Assembly (NCBI GenBank): GCA_013368315.1
Contig: JAACJM010000277.1
Span: 1 to 64,000 of the forward strand
DNA from: Tetrapyrgos nigripes
Taxonomy: Eukaryota; Basidiomycota; Agaricomycetes; Agaricales; Campanellaceae
DNA length: 64,000 nt
Reading direction: 5' to 3'
The position numbers were made by a program, and so were the translations under genes. Below the pieces are notes generated by a model. It made no database searches. It saw only the letters and a program-made list of their open reading frames with translations, and was not told the DNA's origin. This document shows positions 9,537 to 21,332 of the stretch, piece after piece; position 1 is the stretch's first letter; every line of letters starts with the position of its first letter.

Positions 9537-12500
9537 TGTATCTAAGAATTGCGTCACGCGGTGCCAACTCTATCGCTTCCCTGGCTGCAACAACCTCGCC
9601 TGTTTGGTTGGATTGTTCTAATGGGGATTGTTTTATCCGGTTCGTTGCTTTTGTTATCCTCTTGAACATATTTTTCGGGAGGCGCATTGACTTGTTACGT
9701 AGATCATGATTTCCGAAATAGATCCCTGCCCCCACTCTTGCTGTCTCTCGTCCATTTTCGATGCACGAGCCGTCTGTTGCGATAACTGTTGGTTCCTGGG
9801 CTGGGCCTTGGTATGGGGGTATGACGGATATGCTTTCATTGTCCTCTCCTTCTGTAAAGATTCTAAAGGTATCTGTTAGTGTACCTCTCACAGTGATCCT
9901 CGTGTCAAAGACTGTGATGTCTTTTTCCTCTGATGTAGGTGCATGTAGTGGTTCATGATCTTCGGGCTGTGTTTGACGTGGATCCCACTTTGGTGGCAGT
10001 GTATCTAACAAGGCTTTCGCTCTTGTCATACATGCATGGGGATTGAGGCATTGGTAAGTGGTACTGATCCATATGCATTGCTGGCACTGACATAAGCTGT
10101 CGGCTTCATGTTCTTCCTCTTGTAGATGAGCGGCCAGGTCTTCGGCTTGACCTACAGTGCGCAGGTTATGGTGGTTTTCTTTCTTTAGGCATTTGCTGGC
10201 GGCTGATCGGTTAAGTAGACAGATTCTCGCGTTCGCATGTCCATGAAGCCATATAGGCATTTCGCGGAGGATCTCCCGTGAGTACGCTAGGCCTTCTTGT
10301 CTGATTTTAAAATCTTTAATTGTTTTGATTATTCGTTGCAGGTCGTCAATTGCTGCTGTGTTCGTACTTCTTTTTGGGAGGGTTTTCCATGTTTGTAGAA
10401 TTGGGTTGAGTTTAATTCTTTTGTCTACGTTTTCTTCGGTAACATTCCTGGGTGAGTGAAGTGCAAAGAGGGCATCTGCAACTTTGGCCCATAGCGGACG
10501 GTCCTCCCCGAATGTAAGGTATGATCTCATCCACATTATGTCAATGGCTTTCTTACGGGCTTCGATGTCTAGGACAGCTCTTCTGCCATCCTCTATTGGG
10601 CCATGTACTGTTTCTTTGTTTACTGGGCTCTTTTCTTTTTCTGCCCATACAAAGTTCCAGATTCGTTTTTTGACTTTCTTTTCAATTTGCTCCGGCATTC
10701 CTTGTACCTGTGTTAGGAATTGGGTCATCCCGCCAATTACCATTTGGACAATGTGACGTCGTCCTTCCATTGTTGGTGAGCTTTTATTCCAACAATCTAA
10801 GCTTGTATCAATCTTTTCAAGGGTAGGTTCCCAAACACTAGCTTCACTTATGTTGTTGCCAAACCATGCCCCTAGTATTCGGACAGCTTCTCCCTCAACC
10901 GCTATGTGTAGCCACTCCGGGAGTGGTTGTTTGTCGTCTTGAGTTTTTCGGGTTTGTATTACTTTAGCCCGGTACGTCGATGATCCTATTGGTATGATTT
11001 CTGTCTCGGCTATGTTAAACTTTGCTTTTGACGCTATACACCATTTGTCTAGGATTTGTTGCAGGATGTTGAAGTCGTCATCTGCGTTTAGGAAGACGGT
11101 CGTGTCATCAGCAAAGAGATTTGCTATCAGCCTCTCGGCGTGCCCTGGGATCTGGTATCCTTTCAAGTTTGATGCTCTCATTGTTGCTGCTAAGGGTTCT
11201 ATGGCCAGGTCAAATAGTAGGCATGATAGTGGGTCACCTTGACGTACCCCGCGTCTCACTCTGTAGCTCGAACTAAGGGTTCCATTGATCATTATCTGCG
11301 TGTGCGCGTCGCTGTATAGGTGAGATACCATTGTGATGAAACGGTCAGGAATGTTAAGTTTTCTCAGTGTTTGCCATAGGTAGCCATGGTCTATTTTGTC
11401 GTAGGCTTTTTCCTGGTCAAGTGCTACTATGAGCCCATTTTCCTCAGTGACTTCCGCAAAGTCCATGATCATTCAGATGAGTTTTGTTTGATCGGTAATG
11501 AGCCGACCTTTCACAAAACCTGCTTGACTTACATGCAGTAAGTCTGGTGCAACTTGGGCTAGGCGAATTGCTAAGATCTTTGACATTATTTTGTAGTCCG
11601 TGTTCAAGATTGTGATTGGGCGATAGTTGGCAATTTCAGTTCGGTCATTTTTCTTGTATAAGGGGCACATCCAGCCCGCCGCAAAGTTAGTAGTAGGGTC
11701 AATTCCGAATTCTGCTATATCATTAAATGCTGCCGTCAACAGTTCAACTACATCAAAAACCTCCATGTTTCCTTTTTCGAGTTCACTTCGTGTCTTGCGA
11801 TGTAGTGCTTTATAGAGCTCATATGGGATACCATCCAGGCCACATGAGGTGTTGTCTTTAGTGAGTCTTAAAGCTTCTCCTACGTCCTCACTTGTGAAAT
11901 TCTTTTCTAAGCTTTCTTTCTGATTTTGCATGGGTTTTTTCTTCTCATCGAGGTTGTTTAGTACTTCTTCAATGATCATTTGTCTCTCGTCTTCAGTTGC
12001 TTCGTGTGCAACCTGGTCCTGCAAGTTGTCGTGGTATTTTTTGGCGATCTCGGCCATTCGTTTGGAGTCTTTTTCGTAAGCGTTTCCAGGTATGAAGTCC
12101 ACATTTTCCGGTATAGGCATGTCCGGTTTCTTCAGAGCATAGATCAAATCCCTTGGTTTCTGTAGCTTATTGACTTGGATCCAATATCTTGATATTGTCT
12201 CACCCTCAATTCTGTCTCTAGTTGCCACTGAGAGTCGAAGTTTCTGGTGTTGTTCTTTCTCGATGTGGATTAATTTACTTGTGAGTGCGTGCATTTTTTC
12301 TATCTTTTCTATTTCTGGGGTCGAAGGGTCATTTGCTGTTTCCTCTATGTCTTGTTGAAGATTCCTTATTTTTACTAATGCTTTTGGTAGCGTCGTTTTG
12401 GCTTTTGTTTGTGCAGCTTGTATAACTTTGTTTTTCCAATCATTCAGTATCCGTTGTGCATTGTCCTCCGGCGTGTGTGGTTTCCTATGAAGTGAGTCGA

Positions 12501-13980
12501 GTTTGCATTTCGTTGGTTTACTGTTGGTGAGTATTGTGTCGATGAAGGTTTTGTCCTTTATTAGGTGCAGAGGTATTGCCCACCGTCCTTTTCCTATGTT
12601 CAGTGCATTTGGTGTTGTTATTTGTACTGATACTAGCCTGTGATCAGTAAAGCTTAGTCCACTTCCTTCTATTTTCCACTCTCTGGCCGTTTGCAGTACT
12701 CGGGGGGTCACGTAAATATGGTCGAGTCGAGATTGTGAGCCTGTTGCTCGTTGAAAGAAGGTGTATTGTTTCATGCTAGGGTAAGTATCCCTCCACCCAT
12801 CTTTCAAGTTTAACATTAATTTTAAGTTATCTAGGGCATTGAGAGCGTTGTCCGGATCTGCTCTTGCAGGTATTCGGTCCATTGCTCCTGCCTCCACAAT
12901 ATTGAAGTCACCCGCTACAATATCTGGCTTACAGGTATGTGGGTGAGTTTCGTAATACTTTTGAATATCTTTCCAGAAGCTTTTACTCGCTTTGCCTTCC
13001 TGTTCTGTCACGTTTGGTGCATATACTACCAGAGCTGTCATTTTATCTTGCTGATGCCACTTCGTTGTGATTTGCAAGGCGCGTCCTGGAATTATTTCAA
13101 TTACTTGGATGTTGTTCTTATCGGTACTCGTGTACCGTTTATGGAGGACGATAGCCACACCTGCTACACCTGTTGGTTTGTCTGGGTGGGTGGAACAGTG
13201 GATAACAAGCTGTTTGTGTAGCTTTTCGAGTTCGTCCGCCTTTTCTCTCGTTAGGTGAGTTTCCTGAACCAGAAGCATTCCAATTCTTTTGTTTCTCATG
13301 ATCTGATTAATGTGGAACCACTTATTGGCTCCAGGGCTTCCGATCCCTCTCATATTCAGGGATGCTATCGTAATCGCTGCCTTCGTGTTCTTCCTTAGGA
13401 CCCAGTCTTGTCGACGCCATTCTCTTCTGTTTTGATGGGACGTCAGTGGGGTGTTTATTGGATATTGGACTGGATTCTGACTATCGTTGTCTTGGGGCCA
13501 AGTTTCATGTTGGTCAGCCTCGTTGGGGGTGGATTCTTGGGATTGTGGGTGATTATAATGGTACCACCCATCACTGTCAACAGTGAAGTTTGTAGCGTTA
13601 ATAGCGTTAGTATCAATTTGTTGATATTCGTTTAAGGAATTTGAGTGGTTCTCGTTGGGGTTTTCCAGAGATACGGATTCGCTTGATGGAGCGAGAGGCT
13701 GGTTTGCACTTCCCTGTATGCCAGGGGCCTGTTCTGGAGACAATCGGGTGTCTAGGGTTCTTCTGCGCTCTGGACTCAGTGGGCGCATCCCAAACGCAGT
13801 TGGAACCGTCGAGTTAGCCGAACCAGTAACAGTGTCGCTACTAATCCTCCTATACCCATCATTGAGGCCACTACCAGTAGCAGGGGTAGAGACCTCTCCG
13901 GATACAGGCAGGTATGAGCTCGCTGCGTCGTAACCTGGTGGTGACAAAGGTGAGAAAGACGTAGATTTTGGCGTTGAAAA
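9537..13980 (-). pseudogene. LINE-A ORF2: endonuclease-reverse transcriptase-RNase H, one stop, truncated
   Basis: The frame is open from 13980 after a TAG, with no ATG for about the first 50 codons. Endonuclease motifs are ASLNMRGIG, LLVQETHL, VVYAPNV, VAGDFNIVEAG and SRLDHIYV with SFTDHRLVSV. Reverse transcriptase motifs are YRPITILNTDYK, LDQEKAYDKIDH, GVRQGDPLSCLLFDLAIEPL and NLFADDTTVF (the FADD catalytic box). RNase H starts at ATDGSC and is cut after RDAILR at 9537. A TGA at 11475-11473 stands where LINE-B has an arginine codon (TKLIRMVM), so it is a CGA-to-TGA type change. Apart from this stop, about 1480 codons are open in one frame, so decay is limited. Confidence 0.88.
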
Positions 13981-14039
13981 CTACAGCATCCATCGCGTCA
14001 ACTAGTGCTTTGGAGCTGCACGGTCTACCTTAGGTGTTA

Positions 14040-14095
14040 TCCCTCGGTCCCTGACTATAGGAGAACTAAGCTCCTCGTGTAGGGGCACTGTCTTT
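14040..14095 (-). other. Conserved inter-ORF hairpin of LINE-A
   Basis: On the minus strand, AGGAG and CTCCT pair around the loop CTTAGTT, and CCCT outside pairs with AGGG. The matching block in LINE-B (50814-50866) keeps both stems with changed bases (AGGGC/GTCCT and ACCT/GGGT). The block sits about 60 bases upstream of where ORF2 becomes open. Conservation and pairing are seen directly; a role in ORF2 translation is inference. Confidence 0.6.
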
Positions 14096-14528
14096 TCGTA
14101 CTTTGCAGGTATAGTTAGGATTTACATGCATTTTGGAATAGGACTTTTGCAAACTAAGCCCAGTGCATGTCCACACTGTTGTTAGGTGACTATTACATCA
14201 CCTTTGAGACTCAATCGGCTTTCCTGTCCTACCTTTAAGGGGTAGTCAGTATATGTGGGCCAAGTGAGGTGAGCTTTCTCGATTTGTTTCAGGTTGCTTA
14301 CTTGCTTGCTCAAGTCAAAGCCTACTTGTATGTAGGATAGAGACATTCTAACTATGTTGCTCTTCCTGCATTGCTCCTATTGGTGTGCAAAAAGTATATT
14401 ATTAGAGTTATATGTTAGCGACAAGGCAAGAGTGGTAGGAGGGCATACTAGATAGGTTATTATAGGTTTTGATATATATATATAGTGAGCTTTATTCCGA
14501 GAGCCTAAAACTTTCTGCCGCGACCTCC

Positions 14529-16529
14529 TCATTTGTTACCTCTGGTGCCACGTCCACTGAAGGGACCATTTCCACGCCCACGCCCACGTCCACGCAAGGA
14601 ACTGCTGTTATTGTTGGTGGAATGGGGGTTGGGGCCTAGCCAGCCTGGGTAGTTGGGGTAGGGGCACAATCTGCTGGGGTGATCTATTGAGTGGCAGTGT
14701 GCGCAACGAAGCGGCTGTGCGCTCCTGCCTATTCCAAAGAAAGCGGTCGGGAAGGTGAGGGAACGGAAGACAGTGATCCATTCTTCATGATGGGCTGGGA
14801 TGAGTGTCGGTGATTCAATCGCAACGTTCCAGTATGTGCGCATGTATCTGTTGCTGCCACCCATTCCTACAGCTGAGATCGTTAAGGTGTCGCCTACCAC
14901 CCGTGCAAGCTAGTCGGATGGGATGTTTGTGGGGATTGCGTCTCAGTGGGTAAGGAGGAATTGTTGGATTTGGGGGCTATTGATGAAGGTTCGGTGTATT
15001 GTCTCCAACGCAATTTGCTGGTGTTCTGGGGTGTTTTGTAGTGTGAAATCACGAATAGTGGCTATGTATCGGGTCGGAGCGGGACGGTAGGGGAGAGAGA
15101 TGAAAGAGGCATGCGAAGTGTTCCATACTTGGTTTCTGTTTAGTAGGTTGAGCTGCTGTGGTGAGGGGCCGGTGACAAGATAGTGGACAGGGCGTGCACC
15201 CCTGAAGGCTGGGCATGGTGGTGCGACAATGATGGTAACAGTGGGATCTCCAATAACGTCCTGAATACCCGCTTCAATGATGGAAGAGACTACGGTAGGG
15301 TCGACACTGGATCGACCAAACTGTCTGGCTAGGATTCCTCCAAATTGCTGCACACGTGAGTCCCATTCCGCTACTTGTGCGGGGTCTTGATCCATGTGTA
15401 CATTACTGGCATTGAAGCCTTGTGGTACTGGGGCATCAGCTGGAAGCAGGTTGACAGTTCCAGGAACATAGTGTTGAGTGGTCTGTCCCGGGGCACTTGG
15501 GATGGAAGTGTTTGTGAGGGATGGGTCTAGTGGTACTGCTACTGATCCTCCAGCCTGAGCTGAACTAGGTATAATGGAAGATGTGTGGTAGTTGGGGGAA
15601 TGACTCGAGGGCAGGTCCGGCAGGGACAGCGATGGCTGTAGGTTGACTGGGGATTGACCAGTTGGCAGTCTGGTAAAATCAAAGGAGCACCGGGGACGCT
15701 CGGTCGTGTTGGTGTCTGTTCTCGAGCGTCTCACCTGGTGTTGGACCTCAGCCGGTACAGACGACTGGGTTTGAGGCTGTTGGGACTGGACTGGGGTAAC
15801 GTCGGTCCTATCGTTAATCCCAGTCAATGGCCCGACAATGTCCGGGTCTAGATCCATCCCGGTCATCGGGCAATGAGGTTGATTTTCGATTGGCGAGTCA
15901 GCATAGAAATCGTCTTCATCGTCCATAGCTCTTCCTCCCTCCTGGAACTGCTCCCTCCTCAGGGTAGCTTCACCTTCCGAGATGTCATCCCAGTCTCTAG
16001 GGCTGGCTAACGTGGAGGTTGTGGATGTGTTGGAGGACGCCGTTGGACTGGTGCCAGAGCGAGAGGGTAGCGGAGGGAAGGAATCTGGGGAGGGACCTTG
16101 CATAGGGAGAACTGTATCAGAGGAGGATCTGTTCTGCTGAGTATATGGGTTGAATCGACGGCCGTTTATGGGGACGCTTCCAATGACTATCGTTGGCCCT
16201 TTTCTCTTCTTTGGCTGGACGATGTTCCAGGTTCCAGAGTCGTTTCCATTATCTGGGTTATCTGTTGTGTTTTTAGTACCTCCAGGGCTTGGCTCCTGCA
16301 GCGTGGTAGAGGCTGTCTCTCCTGCAGCGGAGGTTGCAGGCGCTATAGCGGGCACAGCGTTTTCAGTGGTCTCCACCATAGCAGTATTCGTGTCAGTAGT
16401 CGACGTGGGATTAGCTGCATTGTTTCCGGGGGCAGTAGCGACACCGTTCTCATTAGAGACAGAGGGGGCATCGTTTGCATTGGTGCCGGAGGTGGTGGAG
16501 TCGAGAGATTGATTCTGGGTAGATGACAT
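14529..16529 (-). pseudogene. LINE-A ORF1: gag-like RNA-binding protein with CCHC knuckle, two stops
   Basis: ATG at 16529; one frame to 14529 with a TGA at 14945-14943 and a TAG at 14912-14910. The first 300 residues are Ser/Thr/Pro-rich and disordered. A conserved C-terminal region follows, ending in a CCHC zinc knuckle (CAHCHSIDHPSRLC, C-x2-C-x4-H-x4-C) and an RGRGRG tail. These are features of LINE ORF1 proteins that coat the element RNA. LINE-B reads T-H-R-D-A where LINE-A has T-H-stop-D-A, so the TGA came from an arginine codon. ORF1 ends about 550 nt before ORF2 opens. Confidence 0.85.
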
Positions 16530-17345
16530 GGTACTGGAGATTGTGTCTTTGTGTAGGATAGTGCTTTGGGGTTTTTAAGGCGTCGAGGGGTATTTGGTTT
16601 AGCGAGTTGGCGTATTGGTAGCATATGTCGTTCAGGGTAGGGTGTATGGCAGGTGAGGTTGGTTGTTTTACTTGTAGAACTCGCTTGTTGGGAGCATATG
16701 GTGCTCAGGAGGGAGTGAATTGCTTGAGCTGGCAATGGTAGAGTCGGAGTGGAATCCGGGGGTTTTATAGCCAGGGGCGTGACAGTCGTGGTCTACAGGA
16801 TGGTCGGTAAAGACGTTAGCCTCCAGGGCCCTGGTCGGGGTTGGAAATGTCTGTCGTAGCGAGTATCTAGGCTCTTGGAGCATGTATTTGGGATGTTTCA
16901 GGGCGTGTAGGAGAGGGGAGGGTCGTGCTTGGCGGAGGGATGGGCGTAGAGTCAGAGATCTGAGAGGAGTCTATTTGGCCTTTCAGGAATGCAGGGGTTG
17001 GCAAGAGCTACAGAGGGTATTGGGGATGGTCTAGTGCGGTTCTGTCTTCTAGTCGGCATAGGAATAGTGTTAGTGTTGCGTTTATTCTAGGTAAATGCAC
17101 ATTCGCCAGCACTCGGGTTTTAGTATGTTATGCGTGTGTGTTATTACATGCAACATGGGTAGTTGGTGATCCTGGTTGGGGCAGTTGGTGTTCTCGAGGG
17201 GGTGTACGCAAGGGAAGGGACTCAGAGAACCCTTCTGTGCGTGTACGCCTCTATTTTCCTCGTCCTTGCCCACTCTTTCTGTGTAGGAAAGCGTGGGAAA
17301 ACCTGACCAGGTGGTGGTACGGGTTCAAGGAGCCACCCTGAGTCC
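16530..17345 (-). other. LINE-A 5' untranslated region
   Basis: About 0.8 kb without a convincing reading frame. It contains a TATAAAA-like word (16770-16763, minus strand), which could be an internal promoter element. Near its 5' end is a block of about 70 bp shared with LINE-B (GTACCACCACCTGG then GTTTTCCCACGC). The block's GGTTCAAGG word, on the opposite strand, resembles a polymerase III B box, but this is weak. Confidence 0.5.
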
Positions 17346-17987
17346 CTGACTCAATCCTGGCAGATGGTCCAATACACATGTCGCGCTTCCTAGCCCACTT
17401 CCAATCCACTTTTTAGCCCACTTCCTCCAAGGCAGTCCCTAGGTCCACTTCCCTTGACCTCGTTTCCGGTGTGAAGGTTCGCGACGCCAACGGCAAAGCG
17501 AATCATTGAGATGAGGATATTTGCGTGCATCTGATACATTATTTTTGCTACTTTACCAACGCTTTGATCTTTGTATTGCTATCAATAATATGTATTTCTC
17601 AGCCTAGCAACGAATATCATATTTGTAAGATCTATCTATGTACATCATGTAGATAAACCCTAATTACTTGGCCCCTCTGTACTCGGGCCCTTTAAGTTTG
17701 AACACCGGACGACTTGAAATGTCGGCTCCATGTTGGCTTCCCGTGAGGAAGCCTGGTGCAGGCTTCCCATGAGCTTGCCTCCAGTGTGAAGGGATGGAAG
17801 GAATGCGAGACTCGAAAAGAACTCGCAATTAGATTACATTAAATAAAATTTTACCACGATTAAGTACATACAGTACAACTACAAACAATACATATACTTG
17901 CTTGAAGTTGCTTCTAGTGTCGCTCTATTCAGTCGGCAATATCCGGTCATGCCGGTATGCTGTTTCTTCAGACTTTGGGCCGGCTTC

Positions 17988-18060
17988 CGGTTGCACACAC
18001 TCCCTTTCCTTTGGGCCTCGTCATTGCCACACGCAGTGGTGGCCCACATCTCCTTCATTA
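17988..18060 (-). repeat. Dispersed repeat, partner of 41550-41622
   Basis: The inverse complement of this stretch and 41550-41622 share about 70 bp with few differences, including GATGTGGGCCACCACTGC and AGGCCCAAAGGAA. Both copies translate in one frame as MKEMWATTACGNDEAQR, so the shared piece may be a captured exon. Confidence 0.75.
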
Positions 18061-20689
18061 TTCATAGTAAGTATTTACCAGACGGTAAGTATCATTACGG
18101 CCCAAGTCCATCCGGGTCCATCTGTCTCGGCATGTGCCGAGAATATCAAAACGGCAGACCCCAGAGTCATTTCAGTACGTTTTCGTGCCACAAGTCTGAA
18201 AAGTGAGCTGGATGTAGTCTCGAGTATCCAGACTGACGATATATACAGTACTACACTTCATGTGTATATATGTAGTCTGGTGCTATCTAATACGAGCGAC
18301 CCGTGCCAGCCAGTTATTAGGTAAGTAAGAAATATTCTCACGTATGGTTTGCCTGCCTTTCTTCCGCAAAAAAGGTCAAAATTTACTGATTTTATTTCAT
18401 ATTTCGTTCTAAATAGCTTCTCTCACTCTGCATACCAAAAATCCTGGGAAAAAACAAAGCAGAACTTGCGGAAAGACTTGAAGCCCATTTCCGCGAGTAC
18501 ACAGCCACTTCCGCGTCAAGCTTCGGGCTGCAGATCTCTCCGCTCGATATATACATCTTCCACTCCATATTTTTTACCTAAAGTAAAGGGTTCCTTGGGA
18601 AACAGCTGGTCCTACCTCCGGCACTTTAGTAGGGCCGTGACATTGTGACACAGGCCTTAGTGAAATTTCGCGTTTCCCTGCATGCCCAGCAGGTTTTGAC
18701 TTTCCGCCCTCAACACGTGATGTCCCAATGGGGCTTCAATCGGCTGACCGAAAGCCTCCCGTGTTTTGTTTATTCGTTTGTTGATTGTTCTTTCACCACC
18801 ACCACCACCACTCGCGAACGCCCTCCCTCCCTGGTCTTAGGCCTGCTCTCTCTATGCCTTGTAAGATAATCTATCACCATTGTCTCGCTTTTCCACTATC
18901 AGTTTGCTTCTATAGTGTCCTTCTGGTCTGTTTTGCTAACTTGCTCCTCTTTTAGGCTTATGTTGTGGTTCTTCCAGGGCTGGAGGCCCATTTTGTGCTT
19001 ATGAGTTGGACAGGATAGAATAGTGTAGTTTAGTGTCTTTTGGACATGTTCAACACGTCTTTTTGAGGTTTTTATATCAGGTTTACGGTGTATATTCCCT
19101 TAGCATGTCCAAATGTATCCTTTTTATGCTATTACATGGCATTTAAGAGCTTGTATATCAGGTTGAATTTACCTCACCACAGCTCTGAGGCTTCTGTAGT
19201 GAAACAACGCTCACAACTTCAACCAGAGGCCAAAAATATACAAACAAAAGCACCTCCAGAGGAAGAACAATGGAGCTCCGGGCTTGGCCCGTGGCCCATC
19301 AAAGGGCTTGCCTTTTTGGATCATGGGAACATCACGTGTTGAGGGCAAAAAGTGCCCAAGTATGCCCAGCCCTGTACCAGCCTGTACCCCTCCATCACTG
19401 TCACATGCAGTGACACTGACATCCATGCAGCTTCCACAGTCCACACTCAACACCACAGCCAGCCCAAATGGCATTCCAGTGGGTAGACAATACCAAGACC
19501 CTGGGAAGGGTTAGAGGTACATTAGAGGCCATGGTAAAGGTCTAGGGCAGAACTCATAGCACATCAGTAATAAGTATGTATATACATATGTATGTATGTA
19601 CATTCCTATTTTATCTTTGGACCAGCAAAAAGAGTAAAACAAACCATTAGAGCATATAAAAATACATGTAAGAGGTATCAAGAGTGGTACTGGCAAATGT
19701 CAGCGGACTCACAAAAATTTGGCTAAGTCCCGCGTCACAAAAGTGTGACTCCACTAAAACCCGGGAGGTGGGACCAGTCCTTTGGATGCCCAGCATTTTC
19801 GATCTCCGCAGTACCAAAAGAGGAAATGCGTTGTGAAACGGCATCCAAACAGCACTGGCCACGCGAGTCTACAAACTGCGGCTCGGAAAGACCTATCTTT
19901 GAGCTTCAACGAATTCCGAGAGCTGAAAGTATGTACATAAGTCAGGAACAGGCTCCTACCCTATGGCAGGACTGAAGCTAAAGATTGGAACACATTGATT
20001 TAGCCGTTTTGGATCTCAGGTATGACTGCCACATGGAGCAGTATACATATATATCTCCCCCTAGTCTAGTTTCCCTTCATTTAACACTGTCTGTTTATGG
20101 CAAGGCGGCTGTCTGTCGTGACATAAATCCAAGGCTGGTAGGATTGGGATCTTGTCAACGGGACCGGTGTCAGCGAGGATGGCACCTAGACCGTAAAGTT
20201 GATAGCATTCTTGGCTATTGCGACGTACGTGGTGGATTCATTATCCAAGGACTGGAACCTTGAGATTGACAATCTGACAAGGTCTGGACTCGGGCTGAAA
20301 TAAAGTCCTCGCCTTAATATGTCAGACTCCAGTCAGATGTTTAAGACGAGCTGCTGATGTTCTACATCATGGATCAAGTTCGGTGGCATGGAATGAACTG
20401 CATGGCGATTATGAATATCTACTTCGGAAACTAAAATGATGGTAAGTGGCTTGTAAAAGCGGTAAGTATGTTCGTCCATCCGAGATAGCATTAGAGTCCG
20501 TGGTAAAATAGATGCACAATATGTACATAAGTAGGTGGTATCGAATTATTGCGTAGAGCATTATATAATGAAGAATATAGAGCGACGATCAGTAGCAAGC
20601 AAGATATCAAAGTCCAAGTTGGATAGACCTGCTGTGTCTGTGTGAGATGATTCGAGACGGAGAGGCTCAAGGAACAGATGCTAATAACA

Positions 20690-20745
20690 GAGTGGTAGGG
20701 AGGAGGAGGAGGAGGAGTGTATTACCCGGGCTAGGACCATATATG
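20690..20745 (-). repeat. Short dispersed repeat with CTCC triplets, partner of 42130-42180
   Basis: On the minus strand a block like CCGGGTAATACACTCC continues into a run of CTC triplets. The same arrangement (CTGGGTAAAACACTCC plus CTCCTCC) is on the minus strand at 42180-42130. This looks like the edge of a repeat family. Confidence 0.5.
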
Positions 20746-21332
20746 ATACGCCGGGGGTCCGGATAGGGAACGTATCCTTGCCCGTTGTTCGGCTCAACTC
20801 CTTTGGTCAATGATGTACATATCGTCGTTTCACCGAGCCTAAATAATCCGACCCTGCTCCCATAAGCGAACATGCGCCCATCTCGCCTGGGAGTGACATC
20901 GTTTATGGAGTCCATCGCGATCGAAGCGAATGCCTGAAGTTTCAAACAATTTGAGTCCAGAGGAAGCTACTGCCCATTCGGATGTATCGGAATCTGAAGA
21001 CCTGAACGCTGAATCACAGCTAGCTTTGGTGACGCGGGTGCGGTTATAGGTGTTTCAACGGTCCTGCCTAGCCTGTGCTAAGCTAAAACTAGGATCGCTG
21101 GTCCAGGGAAATGGATCTTTGGTTGTACGGTTTGTGGAACATCGATGGTCACTAAGATCATCGGGGAAAAAGCTGATGTGTCACTAAAGCGGGACTTCTT
21201 GATCATCTGGACCTTGAGACATGAACGCGGTTCGGACAGTGCGGCGCCCACAGATACGTCCTGAAACAAAGCCTTCAGTTCATAGAGGATATCCAAAGGT
21301 CAGAGACCATACCAATGATACGATTTGTTTCA

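Larger units (their letters stand above)
9537..17345 (-). mobile_element. LINE-A: Tad1-like non-LTR retrotransposon, 5' and main part
   Basis: Reading on the minus strand: 5' UTR (17345-16530), ORF1 gag-like protein with a CCHC knuckle (16529-14529), an inter-ORF stretch with a conserved hairpin, and ORF2 with APE-type endonuclease, reverse transcriptase and RNase H. This order with an RNase H fits the fungal Tad1 clade. The last part of ORF2 is at 6543-7148 beyond an insertion. The 5' boundary is approximate. It is set by a block shared with LINE-B (GTACCACCACCTGG, 17318-17305 minus; 46870 region plus). Confidence 0.85.
17346..21332. other. About 4 kb without a recognised gene
   Basis: Short open frames here are fragmentary, with no family motif. 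Contents seen: a dispersed repeat at 17988-18060, a run of ACC triplets near 18796, scattered TATG-rich words (19575-19600), and a GGA-triplet block with a repeat at 20690-20745. The segment 21078-21296 lies just downstream of the Zn2Cys6 gene and has a 72-codon open frame on the minus strand; I do not assign it. Confidence 0.5.

Noticed and set aside
14021..14060. Words resembling large-subunit rRNA (GGGATAACA, CTAAGGTAG) in LINE-A
   Set aside because: Order and spacing do not match rRNA; better explained as part of the LINE inter-ORF block.
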